Source of the DNA: Adiantum capillus-veneris
Taxonomy: Eukaryota; Streptophyta; Polypodiopsida; Polypodiales; Pteridaceae
Direction of reading: 5' to 3'
DNA: 64,000 bases
NCBI GenBank assembly: GCA_014529385.2
Contig: CM043971.1
Location: 92,844,840 to 92,908,839, forward strand
Below, piece after piece: positions 25,101 to 34,834 of the stretch. Every line of letters begins with the position of its first letter. The stretch's first letter is position 1. The position numbers were made by a program, and so were the translations under genes. Below the pieces are notes generated by a model. It was not told the DNA's origin and searched no databases. It was given only the letters and a program-made list of their open reading frames with translations.

Positions 25101-25214
25101 ATGCTGGCAATTAACGTAAAAAGTTTGATAGTTAGCATGCTGACACAAGATGTAAACAGTTTGATAGTTAGCATGCTGGCAATTAATGTAAACAGTTCGA
25201 TAGTTAGCATACTG
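25101..25214. repeat. Three direct repeats between the convergent genes
   Basis: About 38-bp units of the form gtaaacagtttgatagttagcatgctg occur three times. They contain half-sites of the same TAGCATRC motif as the intron arrays. They lie in the presumed 3' region between the HAD gene and the DDE-like gene. Confidence 0.75.
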
Positions 25215-25282
25215 ACCAACTTTATAATAAAATTGCATACCCTTACAACAAAGTGGTCTATAGAAAATCCAGTGGATACAAC

Positions 25283-28200
25283 TTAAAAGCTGAAGGGCAT
25301 GCTATTACAGATTGCTTCATAGCTTTCTGGAGTGATTGTGTACACCTGCCTTCTCCTTGGGACGTGCTCCATGGGTATTTTGATACATCGCACCAGATGT
25401 GAAAGTAGGTGGACGATAGGCTACTTGTGGTCTAGCTTGAAGGTGTATGCATCCAATTGCTTGTAATACAGTCCTTGCACAGCATATGAGCCTCTGTCAA
25501 TTACATTGCTCCATTCATCAATATACCCCTTCTCCACCTTCTCCTTTTCTGCAACACACTTGACCAGATAGAAATCCACATCTTCGACGTTGGTTAAAGC
25601 ATCTGGATTTACAGCAAATGTGTCTCCAGAACATAGAGCGCTACTCAACACATCATGATGACCTTCGTATGTGAAGTCATCATAGCCAACGACTTCATCT
25701 GTCGAAACTTCATCTGTTTGCTCAAGTAATGGCTGCAGAATCTAATAATCCCAAGCCTCCACGTGAGCTTTATTGATGCAGCGATTCCACCTTCCATTCA
25801 TGCATGCATCACAGAAGCATGCCAACTTTCTTGTTGCAAGGGCAGTTGGATCCTGCGGGTTGTGACCACGAATAGCATGCAAAGAGCGAGTTTTTGCCAC
25901 AGTGGCACAATTCCACTTAACTTCCCTGTTAACATCTCCCTCTTTAACCTCCCAGAACACACGAGCACATTCCCTTTCTTTTGAAGGATATGATGCAGGT
26001 GCTCCATGCGATAGGTTGGGCTGGCAATAAGGAACCACATCTGCTGCACATTGCAATATAGCTCCATTAGGTTTTAGTTGTTCATGGGTCAAGGTTCTTT
26101 TCACAACTGCTCATGCACCATCATGCTCGCCCTTGCCATGCCCTGATCCAAAGAAGAACCAGCTCATCCCAATCCCTGTGAGTCCACCATATCTTGCAAC
26201 AAAATAGAAAGGCCTGGCTCCCTTGAATTGCGAGGCCGCACCATCTGACCACACCCAATGTTGTTTACAAGTGACACCCTCTTGTTGTAACCAGTCACGG
26301 TGTAGCATGAAGCAATGTTGCACAAACAGTGTGTCATGGACCCTATCATTTGATATGAAGAAGTGAATTGTTTTGACTACCTCCCCTGCCTTGCGGTAGT
26401 ACGTTATGTGTACAAAAATAGTTACTTGACTAGAGTGCCAATGCATTGACTGAATCTCATTTTGCGCCTTGAAGGCGTAATTTTCAGCAAAGTCAACAAC
26501 TGAGACAATGACATCATCCGGAAAGCGAAGTATACAATCCTTAAATTGTTGTCCTTGCCATCGTGCCACATAGTAATGAGTGATGAAGAGCTTCAACTTG
26601 GTCTGCAACAGTCGAAGAAACTCCCAGCACTGCATTTCTTTATGCAAAAGATCTTTTCTTTTCTTATTGTTTCCATGCCTGTCTTTTGCTTCTACATACG
26701 CAAATACTTTCACATTAATACTCTTACCTGGCTTTGCTCTTTCTACGCAACATAATTCTAACTTCTTTACTCCACATATCTTACAGTCTCCCATCAGGCA
26801 TTCCCTTCTATGGAAAACTGCATCTGCTGGCTTTGGACAGAGAACGGACTCCCACATCTGTGTGACACCTTTGAACGTGTGATGTGAAGCCAGGCAGCCG
26901 CTGCTAATGTTCTTGCCTGTAGCACAGATATTGCATACACAGTTGCAACATGTATCATGCAGCCCAAAAGCACGAGAGCGCATGTGATTCAGTGCGTCTT
27001 TCAAAAAGGTCATCTGCACATGGTATTCGCAACAGCATGTGTACCTATCCTTCAGCCTCCTGCAAAAGAATGGCTTTAGCATCTCAAACATCCTCATGTC
27101 AATCTTGCAATCTGGATGTTTTTGTTTGAATCTTTGAAAGAGCTCAACCTGCAATATCCATATTTGATCAGTATGTTTACTAGGAGAAATAATCCAAACA
27201 GGACTATACGCATTGCTACTTAATACATCCACCATAGAAACAAATTGGTGTGTTAAACAGCACATTGTATGGTCCTAACATGCATGTAACTGGGTATAAC
27301 ATTGTATACTAAGCATGCTAGTTAGCATGTTGAGTATGCTAACTAGCATGCTGAGTATGCTAACTAGAATACTAGTTGTGCTAACAAGCACAATCAGTGT
27401 GTAGTGTAGCATACGAGGCATACTCATCAGCATGCTAGTTAGCATACTGAGTATACTCATTAGCATACTGAGTATGCTAACTAGCATGCTGAGTTAGCAT
27501 ATTAGCTGTGCTAACTAGCATACTCATTAGCATACTAGCTAGCATACTCATCAGCATGCTAACTAGCATGCTAGTTAGCATGCTGAGTATGCTAACTAGC
27601 ATATTAGCTATGCTAACAAGCACAATCAGTGTGTAGTTTAGCATACGAGGCATACTCATCAGCATGCTAGTTAGCATGCTGAGTATACTCATCAGCATGC
27701 TAGGTAGCATGCTGAGTATGCTAGTTAGCATAGCTGAATATGCTAACTAGTATACTAGCTGTGCTTACAAGCATAATCAGTGTGTAATTTAGCATATGAG
27801 TCATTGTTAACCACATGAATGTGTGCTAAGAAGAATAGAAGGTATGCTAACTAGCATACATATTGTGCTAACCAGCACACTTATTATGTTGAACAGCATA
27901 GCCAGCACACTACGAATACTAACTAGCATAAATCAACTTACCCTTATGCTACTTAGCATTCTCAGCTGTGCTAACTAGCATACTCATGAGCATGCTAGTT
28001 AGCATGCTGAGTATGCTAACTAGCATGCTGAGTATGCTAGTTAGCATAGTTGAATATGCTAACTAGCATACTAGCATAAACCAGCTTACCCGTATGCTAC
28101 TTAGCATTCTTAGCTGTGCTAACTAGCATACTCACCATGCTACTTAGCTAGCTGAGTATGCTTACTAGCATGCTATATTGCTAGTTAGCACAACTGAGTA

Positions 28201-29440
28201 TGCTAACTAGCATACTAGCTGTGCTAACAAGCAAAATCAGTGTGTAGTTTAACATATGAGTCATGGTTAACCACACAAAGTGTGCTAAGAAGAATAGAAG
28301 GTATGCTAACTAGCATACATATTGAGTTAGCCAGCACACTTGTTATGTTGAATAGCATAGCCAACACACTAGCATAAAAGGTGTTAAAGTAGCATACATA
28401 TTGTGCTAACCAGCGTAGTCCTCAAGATCACTAGGCATGCTAACTAGCAGAAGATTTATGCTGAACACAATACCCACCATACAGGAATGCTAACTAGCAT
28501 ATACCATAAACCAGCTTACCCATTATGCTAGTTAGCATACTACGAAAGGTAGCTAGCATACTCATTGTGTCAAAGAACATACAGAGCATGCTAGTTAGCA
28601 TAATAGGTATGCTAACTAGCATAAAGGGTGTTACAGTAGCTTACATATTGTGCTAGACAGCATACTTATCATGCTAAACAGCATACCCAGCATACTAGGA
28701 GTGAGACTATGCTAACTAGCACACATGCTAGGTGGCATACATAGCATAACATATTGTGATAACTAGCATGCTCTGTATGCTAGGTAGATTACTAGCATGC
28801 TAGAATGCATAAGTTATGGCGCAAGTATGTCATTGATTACCTGAGACTCATCCAGGAGGTGCACAGGGTGTTTTATGTAGCTTTTTCTTCCCACTCTCTT
28901 TCGACAAACATCCTTCTTGTTGGGTGAAACACGAGTCTCCTCTGTCCAAAATGTGTAGACCAATTCCTTAATTTCAACTGTGCTAGGGCTATGACGGTGT
29001 TGCTTGTGACATTCAGCCAATGAAAACAGTCGAGCATTGACACCAGACTTCACCTGCCGTGATTTTGCTTTGAACAAGCTGCGACGGTCGACTTTTAGGA
29101 CCCTGGAGAATTTGGCAATAGGCATGTTTTCCTTTGAATTTATCATCATCTGCAATGCTGCATTCTTCAAAAACAGCTCGTCGTTAGAAGCTGGCTGCTT
29201 GACGATAGCTAGTGTGTTACGGACATTGGAGACAATTGCACTCTGCACAGCAGCCTCCTCCTCTAAAGACTGATCACGGATTGCCCGAACAAGCGGATGT
29301 TGAGGAACAAGATTCCAAATTTCTCACTTTGCTTCTTTGTTGAGACCTTCAGTCCTGCTCTTGAAAGCTTTCACAACCTCGAAGGAGATTTTCCTTTTCT
29401 CCTCATCGTCGACGGCATGATGTCCTCGTTTAGTTGTCAT
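25283..29440 (-). pseudogene. DDE-like transposase-type protein (DFAENY / SDGAASQ / GHGKGEHDG family), two exons
   Basis: Exon 1 (29440-28841) starts MTTKRGHHAVDDEEKRK, and exon 2 (27148-25283) ends SYEAICNSMPFSF. The donor CAG|GTAATC and acceptor TTGCAG|GTTGAG join in phase 0, and the 1,692-nt intron holds a palindromic array. The total is about 821 codons. The N-terminal half has a Cys-rich region (CCNCVCNICATG; CLMGDCKICGVKK). The core has DFAENYAF (Asp at 26492-26494), WVWSDGAASQFKGARPF (Asp near 26244) and SGHGKGEHDGA (about 26120), a layout like an RNase H-fold DDE transposase. The C-terminus has CFCDACMNGRWNRC and a GDTFAV...FYLVKC block. I recall uncharacterised plant and animal proteins with these motifs but cannot give a confirmed family name. 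Three nonsense codons break it: TGA at 29326, TGA at 26113 (just after HDGA) and TAG at 25423. Confidence 0.65.
27285..28805. repeat. Palindromic TATGCTAACTAGCATA repeat array 2
   Basis: About 1.5 kb of variants of tatgctaactagcata/tatgctagttagcata, joined by short words (ctgagtatg, ctcatcagcatg, tgtgctaacaagcacaat). It occupies the intron of the DDE-like gene. Longer higher-order copies are visible, for example gtgtagtttagcatacgagg at about 27394 and 27632, and cagcttacccgtatgctact near 28082 with a similar copy near 27926. Confidence 0.85.
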
Positions 29441-29477
29441 CTATCAGTGCTCCCGCGTGTCACAGCAGGTTGGTCTT

Positions 29478-31675
29478 TGAGGCTTAGCACTCCCTATTCG
29501 GGGAGATGAGCTACTGGACGCTGAGTTTGCCGATGACTCAGCCTTGTACTTAGATGGCCAGGAGGCCAATCTTCACAGATGTGAGCAGGCTTTGGAGACC
29601 TTCTGTTGTGCATCGGGCGCACTGATCAGCTGGAGAAAGACAATGGCTTTCTCGGTTGGTAGTGCTCCTGTGCCAGATTGGATGCCAGGAGAGGGTTTCA
29701 GGTGGATTCCCCCCAAGGACTGCAGTTCGGGACTGCAGTTCGGTACTTGGGTTGTCAGGTTGGTTTGGACTTGTCTCGCAAGCAGCAGATTGCTCCTCTT
29801 CTCCTGTCCATCAGGAGAAAGCTGCTACATTGGAGCTCAGCACGACTTTCGCTAGCTGGTAGAGTAGTAGTTGCCAACCAGGTGCTGTTGGCGACTATGT
29901 GGTACATCACTTCCTGCTGGATCTTCTCGAGTTCTTGTATCATCCAGGTAGAGAGGCTGATCAGGAACTTCCTTTGGTCAGGACGTGACACTCAAATGGC
30001 CCGAGCCAAGGTGGCTTGGTCGGTCATCACGCTTCCTTGTTCTCAGGGAGGGCTTGGGATCATTGAGCCAGCACAGCAAAGCAGAGCCCTTCTTGGGAAG
30101 CTCATAGTCAGAGGACTTCTTCCAGGTGAGGAGCCCTGGAAGGAGTTCTTGTTGGAGAGGCTTCGTGCTAGGGTGCTTCAGTCAGGAGGCCCTTGGCAAC
30201 CTTCGACCATATGGATCTTTACGGAGATGCGCCGAGTTGGTTTGAGCAGGAGACTGGAGGACCGCTTCGCTATGAGTTTGCTTCATTCTTGGGAGCTCTT
30301 ACGGCGTGGCCTGGAGCAGCGGCAGCCGATGTGCACGGAGGAGCACCTACGGCAGCCCCTCGTCTGGAACCCCATGGTTAGCACTCAGAGAGGCCACTTG
30401 GTTGGTAGTCGGCCTCATGTTTCTTGGGGTCCCATGGTAGCAGGTCCAGCGCGCTCTCTAGGTGACTGGCTAGAGTTCACAGGTTTGTCAGAGGGGGTGC
30501 ACGGTTTCCAGCTGCAGGGCATGAGAGGGGTGCAGAGCATGTGTCAAGACATCTCAGAGTCAGTTCCAGCTGAGTGGCGCATGCCTCTCGAGCCAGTAGC
30601 ACCCCGGTGGATGGGAGCCTTCACACGACTGGAGGTTCTCATTTCAGTCAGGGCCTGCTCAGAGACTGTCCCAGCCCTGTTCTTCGAGCTTCAGGGTGGA
30701 CGACGATTACAGCGAGTTGCAGTAGAGGCCCCGCAGGTAGCAGAGTGCTGTTTCCAGCGGATCCGAGTTGTGGGCATCTGTGGGAGGACTTGCGTCATAG
30801 ACCCTGACCCAGCAGCTCTTGAGACTAGACACTGGAGGCTATGGGCTTGGGAGTGTTGTCCACTGGAACGAGTACAGTGGGATCCTGGTGAGTGGCTATG
30901 GAGGGACCCCTTCTCTTCTGTAGACCACCCAAGAGTCCCCTTCTTTCAGTACACTGTTCGGCTTGGATGTCATATACTTGCAGCACAGAGAGAGGCCCGC
31001 CCCGTTGCAGCACGTCATTGGCAGGAGGAGGGCCTCACAATCGAGTTCTTGGCAGCCTTTTGGCAGAGGTTGTGGGACTCCAGACTGGTTGCACACAGAG
31101 CTACAACAGTAGGGAGCTGGCTTGTGCATAGTGGTCTCTCGGCCGCATGTGCAACCTGTGACCAATTGGTGGAGAGTCAGCGTCATTGTCTTTGGGACTG
31201 TCCGTCGGCCCAGCAAGTGTGGCTACGAGTTCTTCGGCTGATGCCTACTCTCTCCACGGCTAGACAGTACACTTGGGGGGCAGCAGCTTGGTCCACTCTC
31301 ACGGGCCCGGCACTTCAGTTTGAGCTATCTTCCACCAGCAGGATGATAGTGATACAGGCCTCGCTCCAGCCTGCTATAGAGCGTACTCCACAGGAGTGGT
31401 GCAGTGAGAGAGAGGAGTGTTGGGAGCTCATCAGTGGCCTGACACTTTGGTTCATCTGGCGGGCCCGCTGTTTCCGCATTTTTGAGGCCCGCTTTGTGTT
31501 GCCAACAGAGACTGTTCGTGACTTTTGGCTAGAGCTGATCCATACTCTCATAGGACAGCTTGAGGGACTACAGGGCAGCTCCAACCACATGCAGGAGCGC
31601 CGCGAGGCTTTCCTTCGACTCTGGTGCCCTGGGCCTTTCTACACCATTGTCCAAGGTGTGCTCAGATGGCACTAG
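29478..31675 (+). pseudogene. LINE ORF2, reverse transcriptase C-terminal half and zf-RVT domain
   Basis: The catalytic box FADDSALYLDG lies at about 29528, with the second half of the RT following: CASGALISWRKTMAFSVG, then (after a frame change near 29700) VRYLGCQVGLDLSRKQQ, LSLAGRVVVANQVLL and IRNFLWSGRD. A long open frame then runs to 31675. Near its end is the zf-RVT-like segment LSAACATCDQLVESQRHCLW with CPSAQQVW (about 31135-31220). The C-terminal 660 codons are open, so this copy is younger than the LINE piece at 8475-9395. The 5' endonuclease and first RT blocks are absent. Confidence 0.85.
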
Positions 31676-31860
31676 CGACCACCTATGTGGCTCTTTCCTC
31701 CTCCCATCCCTTGATTTAACCTCATTGTATATATGTTGTTCTTTCATTGGGAGAGTCTCCCCATCATGTTTGTTGTAGCCCTCTCTTGCAGAGGTGGTTG
31801 TAGCCCTACGGGCAGCTTTCATTAACTAATAGAAAGATCTTTTTCTCGGAAAAAAAAAAA
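29478..31860 (+). mobile_element. 5'-truncated L1-type LINE with poly(A) tail
   Basis: It begins inside the reverse transcriptase (ELLDAEFADDSALYLDG) and ends in a poly(A) run at 31850-31860. 5' truncation and a 3' poly(A) tail are hallmarks of target-primed LINE insertion. Target duplications are not visible: the left flank is the island, while the right flank is Gypsy-A pol. Confidence 0.85.
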
Positions 31861-32068
31861 TGTATGGCAAGATATGCAAACTGAGTATATTCCTCGAGAA
31901 CTAGAAGCAGTTTTGGATCATCGTACCCATCATTCTCGCCGAAAGGCTTATGACGAGTACTTAATTAAATAGAAGGGTCAATCTGAAAGGTTTGCTACTT
32001 GGGAACCTGTTAGAGCTTTGAAGGCTCAGTATCCCCACTTCATTGATGAGGACATCAATGGTTCTTAA
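31861..32068 (+). pseudogene. Gypsy-A pol C-terminus with chromodomain
   Basis: It reads IPRELEAVLDHRTHHSRRKA, then YDEYLIK*KGQSERFATWEPVRAL, and ends PHFIDEDINGS at 32068. This is a chromodomain of the type that targets gypsy integrases to chromatin. The stop replaces the Trp of the conserved VKWKG motif (TAG). Only the last 70 codons of pol remain, next to the LINE poly(A). Confidence 0.8.
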
Positions 32069-32079
32069 GGGGGCAAGTA
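32068..32079 (+). promoter_or_regulatory. Polypurine tract of Gypsy-A
   Basis: AAGGGGGCAAGT(A) lies directly before the 3' LTR. It is the expected plus-strand primer site. Confidence 0.8.
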
Positions 32080-32463
32080 TGTTATGTCCCGCTCACAGGA
32101 GAGGGGATCTAGCCCAGATACTGTCCGGATGGGCGTCCAGTGTCCGGGCGGACGTAGTGTGAACACGACCAGTGTGGCCGGCCATTATTATAAAAGGGAG
32201 GCCAAGGCCTCATTTACAGTGATCGACCCCACTGGCAGAGTGCCAGTGGTTAGCCCGCGAGGCTAGGAGTGCGCGAGGTCACCTCGAGGAGGTGAGGCCG
32301 GGTGGTATGGGACGCCTAGTCTTACAGGTGCACGCCTACGTCCTCTGACGCTGGCCCCAACACGGGGGAGCTGCCGGATGGTGGCTATGGTCGGGTGGTT
32401 CGTCCGACGTGTATCTGTAGGCGGTCCGTGTGGCCAGGAGATCCTGTCTCCTCGTACGTTTCA
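32080..32463 (+). repeat. Gypsy-A 3' LTR
   Basis: 384 bp, same length as the 5' LTR, ends TG...CA, TATA box at 32189-32195. Confidence 0.95.
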
Positions 32464-33044
32464 CACACCCCAGCTGGCTTGCTGACATGGTTGGCTGTAC
32501 GGCAGGCCCGAAAAATGCAGCAGGTCTGACGCGTGGCAGCTATACGGACGCCCGCAAATTGCGGCAACTTTTGGGCATAGCTTTTTCTACACAAGAGATG
32601 AGAGAGAGAGAGAAGCTTTTGATTTATTTGCTCCACGCAAATTGGAAAGAGAGAGAGAGAGAGAGAGAGAACTCTTTGCTTTATTTTCCTCTTATGAGAG
32701 AGACAGAAAGTTCTTGCTTTATTTTGACAGGGCTTTTGATTTTGAGCTTTTGGGCTCTGCTTTTAACATCCCTTGTATTCTTTAAATATGTGGGCAGGGC
32801 CTCACAACTCTGAGCATCTGGAAGCAGAGTCTAAGTGTGAGCGCCTGCCTACACTCTTGTACTTTGAACACAGATTAATACAAAAAGAAATACCGAAAGG
32901 GACGCCAATCTTTGGGGCCATTATCTCTAGGCACGGAACTCCGTCAGGCCAATGTCGAATCAATTGTGAACTGTGAACTCTTTTGAAGTGATTATTTGTG
33001 GTGTCGCGATAGATTCTCGACTTGGAGTGTCCAAGTCTGTTATA
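32464..33044 (+). repeat. Gypsy-B 5' LTR, second part
   Basis: It continues the LTR interrupted at 16903. It matches 41690-42304, contains GA runs near 32600-32670 and ends TGTTATA, where the 3' LTR has TGTTACA. Confidence 0.9.
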
Positions 33045-33045
33045 G

Positions 33046-33057
33046 TGGTATCAGAGC
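33046..33057 (+). promoter_or_regulatory. Primer-binding site of Gypsy-B
   Basis: TGGTATCAGAGC one base after the LTR, complementary to initiator Met-tRNA. Confidence 0.9.
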
Positions 33058-33107
33058 GCGGCTGATTTCTCTTCTACGGGAAATCCGATCCTTTTTAGGC
33101 GACACTT

Positions 33108-34834
33108 ATGGTTTCAAGCAAAGATCAGTCGACTTTCTCTGCATCCGGAGATGCGGGAATAGATCACAACGAAAATTCACGCGAGTACGGCCCGCCTCGG
33201 CCTACACAGGCAGAGCGTCAAGAGATGGAACGTCGACAATTGATTGACATTGAAACAAAGATGATGCTTAATTTTGTGAAGGACCCGAAATTTGCAAAAT
33301 ATATGAGACAGACTTCTTTCGATGAGGTGCATACGCAGTGGCGGAAGACCATAAAACCACCCTGCAAACCTGCTCTCAAGAAACCTCCTACTCCCAGAAA
33401 GTATACAGAGGAAAAGTTAGAAGAGGTGGTTGATGCACGAATTGCTCAGCTGCAGAATAAAGCTAGAAAGCACGACAAAAAGCAAAAAAAAGGCGTTGAC
33501 TTCCCGGGTCATTTGGGTCGTCAATCTACGTTTGAATCGGCAAGAAAGCAGAAGAAGCGTGTTTGATTTGTAGGAGTACCCAGTTCTTCTTCTTCTTCTT
33601 TACTTCTTCTTCTTCTTTACTTCTTCTTCTTCTTCAGAGAGTTCTTCTAGCTCCTCTGACTCGAGCAAAGAAGACAGAAAAGGCAAAAAGCGAAGCAAAA
33701 AGCAACGCTTCGGAAAGGGCAAGAAAAAGGCAAAGAAGTCTAAGTCTCACCCGTGGTTGACAGTTCTACGGAGGACTCGTCTTCAGATAGTTCGGACTCT
33801 GATGACAGCAGCTTTTACGCAAAGAAGAAGATTTTTTATAGAGCCAACCAGTATGACTTTCTGGAAGATAAAAGCAAGAAAGTCCGAGAGTTTAAGGAAG
33901 GTAGACAGTCAATTAAATTTGACACGTTTTCTAGTTATAGAGATGCTTCGAAGGCTCGTCTTTTGTACAGCAGTTTGACATAGCTTTCTCAAGAGGGCGT
34001 TACTCAGAGCATTCTAAGATTCGGAGAGCTGCCTCTTACTTTAAGGGGAATGGTCGAACTTGGTGGTCCACGCTTCTATTAAACAAGACAGCGCCAGTTA
34101 AATGGCTGACTCGAGAGCATGAACGCGACATACGAACTGCTTGGAACCATCTTCGGATGACCAAGAAGGATACAGTGGACGCTTATTGCAAGAGATTCTG
34201 GAGCTCTTTTCTACCCGCCTCTTCATTTAAGAAGATCTCGTTTAAGGAACAGATTGAACGGTTTACCTTGGGTCTTCCTACAGAGATCCGAGATCACTGC
34301 TTGGAACAAAAATCAGCTTCCATTCAAGAGTTGATGAGTCATGTGACACGGGGTTTTGCCATTCACTCAGGCAGTTTGACCTACCCCACAGATGCGATCA
34401 TGACGCAAAGAGCCGAACAGACTTCGACAAATGAAAGTAGAAAGAGAAAGAGAAAGAGCCACCCAAAAAAGAAAGAGAAGGATGCACGACCCAAACTCAC
34501 TCCTCAAGAGAGGGCTCGCTACTTAAAGGAGGGGAAGTGCTTTGGATGCAGGGAAACTGGGCGTATCTCCGCGAAGTGCCCTAAAAAGGCAAAGAAAGAA
34601 CAGGACGACAAGGACGACGAAAGGCTTGAGAGTTCAAGAGCAACTGAGGAACGTGGACGAAAAGGCAAGATGAAAACAGGTACTGATCCCAACACTATGG
34701 ACGAGAGTACAAAACTTTGCCGAGCTTGGGGCAAAGTGAAAGACCAAGAAGCCCTGATCTTATTTGATGGAGGAGCCAAGGCCAACTTCATTTCACCGGA
34801 ATTGGCGGAGCGGCTCGAGATCACTCCCAATTAG
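33108..34834 (+). pseudogene. Gypsy-B gag with Ser-rich and Lys-rich insert, running into protease
   Basis: The ATG at 33108 opens MVSSKDQSTFSASGDAG. A helical N-terminal region (TSFDEVHTQWRKTIKPP) leads to a Lys-rich stretch. A poly-Ser tract, a basic KGKKRSKKQRFGKGKKKAKK-type block and an acidic SSDSSDSDDSS block follow (33570-33830), broken by frameshifts. The gag core resumes with AYCKRFWSSFLPASSF and LGLPTEIRDHCLEQK (34180-34320). The zinc knuckle is CFGCRETGRISAKC (about 34540), where Arg replaces the His seen in the Gypsy-D copy. The frame continues into a protease-like ILFDGGAKANFIS (about 34760), with DGG for D(S/T)G. Confidence 0.75.

Larger units (their letters stand above)
16904..32463 (+). 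mobile_element. Gypsy-A: chromodomain gypsy element carrying a foreign island
   Basis: Two 384-bp LTRs (16904-17287 and 32080-32463), primer site directly after the 5' LTR, gag, the start of pol, the end of pol with a chromodomain, and a purine tract. The reverse transcriptase, RNase H and most of the integrase are missing. In their place lie an 9.2-kb multi-gene island (20253 to about 29450) and a LINE (about 29478-31860). The flanking pentamers (cgcat and cacac) do not match well, perhaps because the target was a CA repeat. Confidence 0.85.

Noticed and set aside
22378-28805. Possible CRISPR-like array because of short regularly spaced palindromic repeats
   Set aside because: Linkers are not unique spacers of constant length, the repeats vary, and the surroundings are eukaryotic introns.
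29297-29509. Plus-strand frame with FLLIVDGMM resembling a LINE RT block
   Set aside because: The minus strand here continues the DDE-like protein in frame with its N-terminus (MTTKRGHHAVDDEEKRK), which is better supported. The LINE starts nearer 29478.
31315-31822. Minus-strand frames opposite the LINE ORF2
   Set aside because: They are shadows of the 665-codon LINE frame and show no own motif.
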